From positions 1-7,660 of the forward strand of contig DNJG01000091.1 of the NCBI GenBank assembly GCA_003489165.1: a stretch of DNA of 7,660 nucleotides, in the 5' to 3' direction. Below, in pieces: positions 1 to 4,240 of this stretch. The notes beneath the pieces are model-generated. The model saw only the letters and a program-made list of their open reading frames with translations, had not been told where the DNA came from and searched no databases. Made by a program: the position numbers and the translations under genes. Each line of letters opens with the position of its first letter. Position 1 is the stretch's first letter. Source of the stretch: Nitrospinota bacterium (GTDB taxonomy: Bacteria; Nitrospinota; Nitrospinia; UBA9942).

Positions 1-1
1 C

Positions 2-868
2 CGTCTTGTCCTGAATGGAGATGAAAATCCAACAAATTGGAATATATACACACTCTTTGATGGAAATTCATTTGCCACTGCAACTCCAATTACCACATCT
101 CCTGCCGCTACAAAAGATGAACTTGATAATCTATGGGTTTACTTCGGAACAGGCAGGTTTTATAACAACACTGATGACAAGTCGACAACTACACAACATA
201 CATTCATAGGAATAAGGGATTCTTATTGGAATGGCTCCCAGTGGAAACCCTGCTGGAATGGTTCGTCATGGGAAACCTCACAGGCAAATTGCACCACTAC
301 TGGCATTACCTCTACATCATCACTCTATAATTCAGGAGACGTTTCTTCAGTGGTAGAAGGGGGGAGCAGCGGCACTGTTGTGAATTCCGGGACTTATGGC
401 AGCAATGTGTCGTGGAATGATTTTGTTAATAGTGTCTCAACAAGCTCAAGTCTCAGAGGGTGGTATAATAATTTATCAGCAGGAACTACAGGTGTAGGGG
501 CAGAGAGGATTGTTACAAAACCAACTGCAATTGGAGGGAATATCCTCTTCACCACATTTATTCCAATGGTAGACCTCTGCTCATATGGCGGGACAAGCAA
601 CCTCTATTCACTATATTATAAAACCGGAACAGCCTATAAGGAATCCACATTAGAAACCCCTACAGAAGCAGAATTGCAAGCTGGCTATTCGGTTGCAAAA
701 TCTATAAGTCTTGGTTATGGTATGGCATCAAGCCCTGCCGTCCATATAGGACAGCAGGATGGAGGAACGGCAACTGTCTTCGTTCAGGATAGCACAGGAA
801 GGATAAACAGAATTGATTATCAGTTAGAACTTCCAAAAAGTGGCGTTATATCATGGAAGGAATTATGA
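2..868 (+). CDS. pilY1: PilY1/PilC-family type IV pilus protein, C-terminal part (5' end outside window)
   Basis: The frame is open from base 2 to the TGA at 866-868 and gives 288 residues with no credible start, so the gene begins upstream of the window. The translation shows hallmarks of the PilY1 C-terminal beta-propeller. An N-terminal stretch reads WVYFGTGRFY and then FIGIRD. Near the middle comes GAERIVTKPTAIGG followed by ILFTTFIPMVDLCSYGG and SNLYSLYYKTGT. Near the end a blade reads GTATVFVQDSTGRINRIDY. PilY1 proteins sit at or near the pilus tip and outer surface, help prime pilus assembly with minor pilins, and can act as calcium-dependent adhesins. No calcium-binding DxDxD loop is visible in this part; it may lie upstream. 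The stop codon overlaps the ATG of the next gene (ATGA, 865-868), which implies translational coupling. The family call is confident; adhesive specificity cannot be read from this fragment. Confidence 0.9.
   Translation, partial: RLVLNGDENPTNWNIYTLFDGNSFATATPITTSPAATKDELDNLWVYFGTGRFYNNTDDKSTTTQHTFIGIRDSYWNGSQWKPCWNGSSWETSQANCTTTGITSTSSLYNSGDVSSVVEGGSSGTVVNSGTYGSNVSWNDFVNSVSTSSSLRGWYNNLSAGTTGVGAERIVTKPTAIGGNILFTTFIPMVDLCSYGGTSNLYSLYYKTGTAYKESTLETPTEAELQAGYSVAKSISLGYGMASSPAVHIGQQDGGTATVFVQDSTGRINRIDYQLELPKSGVISWKEL
855..860 (+). promoter_or_regulatory. Ribosome binding site deciding the ATG at 865
   Basis: GGAAGG lies 4 bases before the ATG at 865. It favours that ATG over the in-frame ATG at 853, which has no such motif and would put extra residues before a ready-made signal peptide (MKKN...). 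Confidence 0.5.
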
Positions 869-1479
869 AAAAAAACATTTTGTTTATTATAGTGTTAGCT
901 CTTGCTTTTATCCTTTACAGCAAAAGCTCCTACTCAGAAATCTATAAATGGATGGATGACAAAGGAGAGGCGCACTTTACAGATAATCCTGCTGTTATTC
1001 CAGAACAGTATTTGAATCAGGTTTGGCGTAAAACAACCCCTCGGGTATTAAGTGAACAACCCCCTGCTCCCCCTTTATTAAGGGAAAACGAGGTTGTAAA
1101 TGAGAAATCTCCTGCTCCTCCAAAGGAAGATACAAATATTAAAGAAGCCGTCTCACCTAATGACCTGAATGCAGTTACAGTTAACGGCAGAATAAAAGAA
1201 GAGGCTACAGAAAAAAAGGAAAAAGTAATCTATTCTGGTTTGGCAAAAAATAACAGTAATGCAGAATTAAATGGTGTAGAAATAATCTTTACAATTAGGG
1301 GAAAAGACGGCAAGGAAGAAAATCTCCCTTCTCTGATTAAAGGTAAAAAAGGAGGGGGAATACTGGAACAAGGCGAAACAGCAAGTTTTTCTGTTCAACC
1401 CGAGACACCTTTTCCTTCAATAGCAGGTTATGGATATAGCTTCAAATGGAGATTCACTACAACAGAACCTCAAAAATAG
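865..1479 (+). CDS. DUF4124 domain-containing periplasmic protein with C-terminal FxLYD-like domain
   Basis: The protein has 204 residues and a clear signal peptide: MKKN, a hydrophobic core at about 5-18, and probable cleavage near residue 24 (SYS|E). The mature N-terminus, residues 24-55, is a typical DUF4124 motif: EIYKWMDDKGEAHFTDNP, a small domain common in secreted proteobacterial proteins that carries no known enzymatic activity. A Pro/Glu/Lys-rich linker at about 60-105 follows, with PPAPP and SPAPP. The C-terminal part, about 107-195, has a beta-sandwich pattern (VNGRI, then YSGLAKNNSNAELNGVEIIF, then a LEQGETASF turn) resembling FxLYD-type domains; this second assignment is by pattern only. 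The gene overlaps the PilY1 frame by 4 bp and lies 7 bp from the next gene. A role as a pilus-associated periplasmic accessory protein is inferred from position alone. I start it at 865 because of the ATGA overlap, the GGAAGG site and the signal peptide. Confidence 0.8.
   Translation: MKKNILFIIVLALAFILYSKSSYSEIYKWMDDKGEAHFTDNPAVIPEQYLNQVWRKTTPRVLSEQPPAPPLLRENEVVNEKSPAPPKEDTNIKEAVSPNDLNAVTVNGRIKEEATEKKEKVIYSGLAKNNSNAELNGVEIIFTIRGKDGKEENLPSLIKGKKGGGILEQGETASFSVQPETPFPSIAGYGYSFKWRFTTTEPQK
1063..1118 (+). repeat. Low-complexity Pro-codon segment with short palindrome and direct repeats
   Basis: Inside the linker of the DUF4124 gene, CCTGCTCC occurs at 1063-1070 and again at 1111-1118. Between them lies CCCTTTATTAAGGG (1071-1084), a 5-bp inverted repeat with a TATT loop. 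It encodes PPAPPLLRE...SPAPP. It looks like a worn version of the CCCCCTTTATTAAGGGGG motif that is dispersed in some AT-rich genomes, but the match is short and could be chance. Confidence 0.3.
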
Positions 1480-1480
1480 A

Positions 1481-1548
1481 ACGCATATGACGCAGATTAA
1501 AGCAAAATATTTTTTTAAAAAATCTATAAAAATCTGCGTAATCTGTGG
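1481..1548. repeat. Palindromic repeat of the CAGATT family, overlapping the start of a gene
   Basis: The left arm 1481-1498 (ACGCATATGACGCAGATT) pairs with the right arm 1531-1548 (AATCTGCGTAATCTGTGG) at 14 of 18 positions. The inner 9 bp, ACGCAGATT/AATCTGCGT, are perfect. The 32-base spacer is A/T-rich and contains T7A6. The same AATCTGYG units occur in the repeats at 4164-4224 and 6449-6580. This copy supplies the ATG at 1487 and about the first 21 codons of the ASH-like protein gene. Confidence 0.75.
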
Positions 1549-1912
1549 ATTAATCAGTTTTTTATTCTTTACATTGACAGATAGCTCCTTTTCTCAATCA
1601 GAGCCACCTCCACAGATAACTGTTACCCCTAAAAAGGTAGATCTCGGACTCATGAAAAAGAACGAGGTCAAACTTTACAAGATAATTGTCGGCAATAAAG
1701 GGAAGGGAGACCTCTATATTACAAATATACCTGCCCCTAATGAGACAGGTATTTCGCTTGCCAAAAATTCTATTAAACCAGGCAAGAAGATTGAACTGAC
1801 ATTTTTTTACAGAGGAATTGATGCTGGAAAAATAAAGGATTATGTGTCTATAAAATCAAATGACCCAAAGACCCCTTCTGTAAAAATTATTTTGAATGGG
1901 GAAGTAAAATGA
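1487..1912 (+). CDS. Exported ASH/DUF1573-like Ig-fold protein
   Basis: The protein has 141 residues. Residues 1-36 form a signal peptide or N-terminal anchor: a Lys-rich start (KAKYFFKKSIK), a hydrophobic core ICVICGLISFLFFTL at about 16-30, and probable cleavage near SFSQ. Residues 43-141 read like an ASH/DUF1573-type Ig domain: QITVTPKKVDLG, then a N-x-G-x-GDLYI strand-turn (70-78), then SIKPGKKIEL, SNDPKTPSVKI and a final LNGEV. Such domains are binding modules with no known catalysis. The frame is also open from an ATG at 1430, but that start would lie inside the upstream gene and place about 35 residues before the hydrophobic core, so I prefer 1487, 7 bp after the upstream stop. No good Shine-Dalgarno precedes it. 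The 5' end lies inside a palindromic repeat. The stop overlaps the pseudopilin start (ATGA). A pilus-related role is inferred from position. Confidence 0.75.
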   Translation: MTQIKAKYFFKKSIKICVICGLISFLFFTLTDSSFSQSEPPPQITVTPKKVDLGLMKKNEVKLYKIIVGNKGKGDLYITNIPAPNETGISLAKNSIKPGKKIELTFFYRGIDAGKIKDYVSIKSNDPKTPSVKIILNGEVK

Positions 1913-2463
1913 GCAAAAAATTGAATAACAAGAGTGGTTTTACATTAATAGAATTGATTGTAACTCTTTCCATCTTTGGAATAATGATGGTAATTGCAAT
2001 CCCTTCTTTCCTTACCTACCTCCCCACAATGAGACTAAAAGGTGCAGCAAGGGATATATCTTCGTCATTTCAGTTTGCAAGAATGAAGGCTGTTTCAGAG
2101 AACAATACCTTTGCAGTAAAATTTACAGGCAGTAGTTATTCAATTTATGATGATAATGACAGTGATGATATATATGCCGATACAACCGACCCGCTTGATA
2201 TAGCTATTAGAACATCAACACTCTCTGATGGGATAAGCTTTGGTGTTGGAACAAACGTAAGTAGTGGAGTAAGTGGCGGTGGTATACCCACTGACTTTAT
2301 TACCTTTGGGGGAGATGCGTGTGATTTTTCACCCCGCGGGACAGCAGATTCAGGAACCGTTTATATAACAAACACAAAAAACGAGTCCTATGCAGTCACT
2401 GTATCCAGCTCAGGAAGGGTAATAATTTACGTATGGGATGGTGATAGCTGGGAATCATCTTAA
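1909..2463 (+). CDS. GspH/FimT-family type IV pseudopilin (minor pilin)
   Basis: The protein has 184 residues. After a short positive leader (MSKKLNNKSG) comes the type III signal motif G10|FTLIEL, with Glu5 of the mature chain at E15 and a hydrophobic helix to about residue 33. A prepilin peptidase would cut after G10 and N-methylate F11. The following stretch, LKGAARDISSSFQFARMKAVSENN, is the conserved amphipathic helix of GspH/FimT proteins, which leads into a beta-rich C-terminal domain (SYSIYDDNDSDD..., FSPRGTADSGTVYI, ...SSSGRVIIYVWDGDSW). FimT/GspH minor pilins prime or cap pilus assembly together with PilY1, which agrees with the pilY1-like gene three genes upstream. It overlaps the preceding gene by 4 bp (ATGA) and ends one base before rlmN. 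It could instead serve a type II secretion pseudopilus, but the PilY1 neighbour favours a type IV pilus. Confidence 0.9.
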   Translation: MSKKLNNKSGFTLIELIVTLSIFGIMMVIAIPSFLTYLPTMRLKGAARDISSSFQFARMKAVSENNTFAVKFTGSSYSIYDDNDSDDIYADTTDPLDIAIRTSTLSDGISFGVGTNVSSGVSGGGIPTDFITFGGDACDFSPRGTADSGTVYITNTKNESYAVTVSSSGRVIIYVWDGDSWESS

Positions 2464-2464
2464 A

Positions 2465-3490
2465 ATGCAGCGGTTTAACTTAAAAGACCTCTCCCTTCAG
2501 AAGATGGAAGACCTTGTATCCTCGCTTGGAGAAAAACCTTATCGGGTACACCAAATATATGAATGGGTATTTCAGAAGGATGTGAGTAGCATAGGAGAGA
2601 TGACAAATCTCTCTAAAAATTTAAGAAACCAGTTAAGCGAATTATCCTATATATCCCGCCTATCCATTGCCGATAAAAGAGTTTCAAAAGACGGCACAGA
2701 AAAATATCTTCTTATGTTGGAGGATGGGAATAGTATAGAGAGTGTCCTAATCCCTGATGAAGACAGGCTCACCTTATGTATATCCACACAGGTCGGTTGT
2801 AAATTAAACTGTGCCTTTTGTCTTACAGGAAAGGGTGGATTTATTAGAAACTTAAACCACTATGAAATAATAGAGCAGATTCTTTCTGTCCGACGAGAAA
2901 AGAAGGATATAATAAATATTGTCCTCATGGGGATGGGTGAGCCTCTTGATAACTATGAAAATGTCATCAAGTCCATAAAAACTATGATATCTCCTCATGG
3001 ATTAAAGATACCTGCAAAAAGAATAACCCTATCCACATCGGGGCTAATTCCCGAAATTAAGAAACTTGCAAAAGAGAATCTTAAAATAAATCTGGCCGTC
3101 TCCCTTAATGCATCAGATAATGAGACGAGAGATAAAATCATGCCTTTAAGTAAAAAGTATCCAATTGAAGAATTGCTTAAAACATTAAAAGAATATCCAC
3201 TTCCACCTAATAGGAGGATTACATTTGAGTATGTTATGATAAAAAGGTTAAACGATTCCATTGAGGATGCAAAAAAACTTTCAAATATACTTAAAGGTAT
3301 AAAATGTAAGATTAACCTAATCCCCTTTAATAGTTATGAAGGAGTTGATTATGAGGCACCAGATTATAAGAATGTAGAAGATTTCAGGAACATCCTCATT
3401 TCACAGCACTATACTACCATTATAAGAAAGAGTAAGGGAGCAGATATATCAGCAGCTTGCGGGCAACTGAGGGGGAAATGGCAGGGATAA
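2465..3490 (+). CDS. rlmN: 23S rRNA (adenine(2503)-C(2))-methyltransferase RlmN
   Basis: This cytoplasmic radical-SAM enzyme methylates C2 of A2503 in 23S rRNA and, in characterised members, A37 of some tRNAs. It has 341 residues, normal for the family. Residues 1-95 form the N-terminal accessory region with LGEKPYRVHQIYEWVF. The radical-SAM cluster motif CKLNCAFC gives C112, C116 and C119, preceded by C105 in LCISTQVGC. The SAM-binding GMGEPLDNY lies at about 160, with STSGLIP and LAVSLNA downstream. The catalytic methyl-carrying cysteine is C332 in ISAACGQL. The motif set is that of RlmN; the resistance enzyme Cfr shares the architecture, but the overall sequence and housekeeping context fit RlmN. 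I use the ATG at 2465, 1 bp after the pseudopilin stop; an ATG at 2438 would add 9 residues inside the upstream gene. The 3' end overlaps the next gene by 13 bp. Confidence 0.96.
   Translation: MQRFNLKDLSLQKMEDLVSSLGEKPYRVHQIYEWVFQKDVSSIGEMTNLSKNLRNQLSELSYISRLSIADKRVSKDGTEKYLLMLEDGNSIESVLIPDEDRLTLCISTQVGCKLNCAFCLTGKGGFIRNLNHYEIIEQILSVRREKKDIINIVLMGMGEPLDNYENVIKSIKTMISPHGLKIPAKRITLSTSGLIPEIKKLAKENLKINLAVSLNASDNETRDKIMPLSKKYPIEELLKTLKEYPLPPNRRITFEYVMIKRLNDSIEDAKKLSNILKGIKCKINLIPFNSYEGVDYEAPDYKNVEDFRNILISQHYTTIIRKSKGADISAACGQLRGKWQG
3469..3475 (+). promoter_or_regulatory. Ribosome binding site for the RsmI-like gene, inside the rlmN end
   Basis: GAGGGGG lies just before the ATG at 3478. It is the only strong purine tract near the start, and it selects 3478 over the earlier in-frame start at 3457. 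Confidence 0.45.
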
Positions 3491-4152
3491 TATACATAGT
3501 CTCAACACCAATAGGCAATTATGATGATATAACCCTCAGGGCTCTCAATGTCCTTAAAGGAGTTGATGAGGTAATCTGTGAGGAATTTAAAGAAGGGAGA
3601 AGGCTCTTAAAAAAATATGAAATTGAGAAACCATTAAGAAGAATGAGTGAGCATAATGAGAAGAGAGATACGCCACAGATTATAAAAGAACTAAAAGAGG
3701 GAAAAAATTTTGCCCTTATTACAGACTGCGGAACACCTGTCTTTGCCGATACAGGAAACTATCTTATAAAAGAGGCAATCTCATCAAAAATAAAATTAGT
3801 CCCCGTTCCCGGTGCCTCGTCCATTATGTCTGCACTTGTTGTAGCAGGAATCCCTATTGATAAGTTTATCTATTACGGTTTTTTATCTCCCAAGAGTGAT
3901 ATACGGAGAAAAGAGCTTTTAAGCATTAGAAGAGAGATGCCTGTTGTTTTTATGGATACACCATACAGGCTTCTTACACTCTTAAAAGATGTTATGGATG
4001 TGTTGGGGAGAGAAACTTATGTTATCCTGTGCATGGACCTCACAACTGATACTGAAGAAATCTTAAGAGGCAGGATAGATGAGGTATTAAAAAGGGTTAA
4101 GGAAGGAGAGAAAAAGAGGGAATTTGTATTAATTATTAAACCAAAAGAATAA
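3478..4152 (+). CDS. RsmI-family (tetrapyrrole methylase fold) SAM-dependent methyltransferase, short form
   Basis: RsmI 2'-O-methylates C1402 in 16S rRNA using SAM. This 224-residue protein has the family core: IYIVSTPIGNYDDITLRAL (5-23), a SEHNEK block (57-62), the glycine-rich ITDCGTPVFADTGNYL (81-96), LVPVPGASSIMSAL (107-120), then YYGFLSPKSDIRRKEL (132-147). It differs from textbook RsmI. The EDTR motif reads CEEFKEG (34-40), the FYESTHR block reads VFMDTPYR (157-164), and the late ELTK reads DLTT (187-190). The roughly 50-residue C-terminal helical domain of E. coli RsmI (286 aa) is absent: the chain ends at VLIIKPKE, with a normal stop and no frameshift in sight. It may therefore be a divergent paralogue rather than the C1402 enzyme, so I give no symbol. 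It overlaps rlmN by 13 bp and is probably co-transcribed with it. I start at 3478 because of the purine tract and the MAGIIYIVSTPIGN opening. Confidence 0.8.
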   Translation: MAGIIYIVSTPIGNYDDITLRALNVLKGVDEVICEEFKEGRRLLKKYEIEKPLRRMSEHNEKRDTPQIIKELKEGKNFALITDCGTPVFADTGNYLIKEAISSKIKLVPVPGASSIMSALVVAGIPIDKFIYYGFLSPKSDIRRKELLSIRREMPVVFMDTPYRLLTLLKDVMDVLGRETYVILCMDLTTDTEEILRGRIDEVLKRVKEGEKKREFVLIIKPKE

Positions 4153-4163
4153 AACTAATTGAC

Positions 4164-4224
4164 CCGCAGATTACACAGATTTTCACAGATTTTTTTAATC
4201 TGCGGTAATCTGCGAAATCTGCGG
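4164..4224. repeat. CAGATT-family palindromic repeat before rnr
   Basis: A 28-base left arm (4164-4191) and a 28-base right arm (4197-4224) pair at 23 positions across a 5-base T spacer. Each arm holds three CAGATT or AATCTG units, starting at 4167, 4176 and 4186 and at 4197, 4207 and 4216, so unit spacing is 9-10 bp and mirrors across the centre. It fills most of the 88-bp gap after the RsmI-like gene and ends 16 bases before the rnr ATG. In RNA it would form a long hairpin. I see no convincing promoter in the gap. Confidence 0.85.
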
Positions 4225-4240
4225 ATAAAGAAATTTTTAT

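Noticed and set aside
853..864. Earlier ATG for the DUF4124 gene
   Set aside because: It adds MEGI before an otherwise ideal signal peptide and has no ribosome binding site; GGAAGG is placed for the ATG at 865.
1430..1486. Earlier ATG for the ASH-like protein gene
   Set aside because: It lies inside the upstream gene and would put about 35 mostly polar residues before the signal-peptide core.
2995..3261. Minus-strand open frame inside rlmN
   Set aside because: It overlaps conserved RlmN coding sequence and shows no family resemblance; treated as an antisense shadow.
3457..3477. Earlier start for the RsmI-like gene
   Set aside because: It deepens the overlap with rlmN and adds residues before the family's usual IYIVSTPIGN opening; the purine tract favours 3478.
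4159..4190. TTGACC as a -35 box for an rnr promoter
   Set aside because: No TATAAT-like element sits 16-18 bp downstream; that stretch is the left arm of the palindrome.
4164..4224. CRISPR-like array reading of the repeated CAGATT units
   Set aside because: The units are about 10 bp, lack unique spacers and are mirrored into a palindrome; no cas genes are present.
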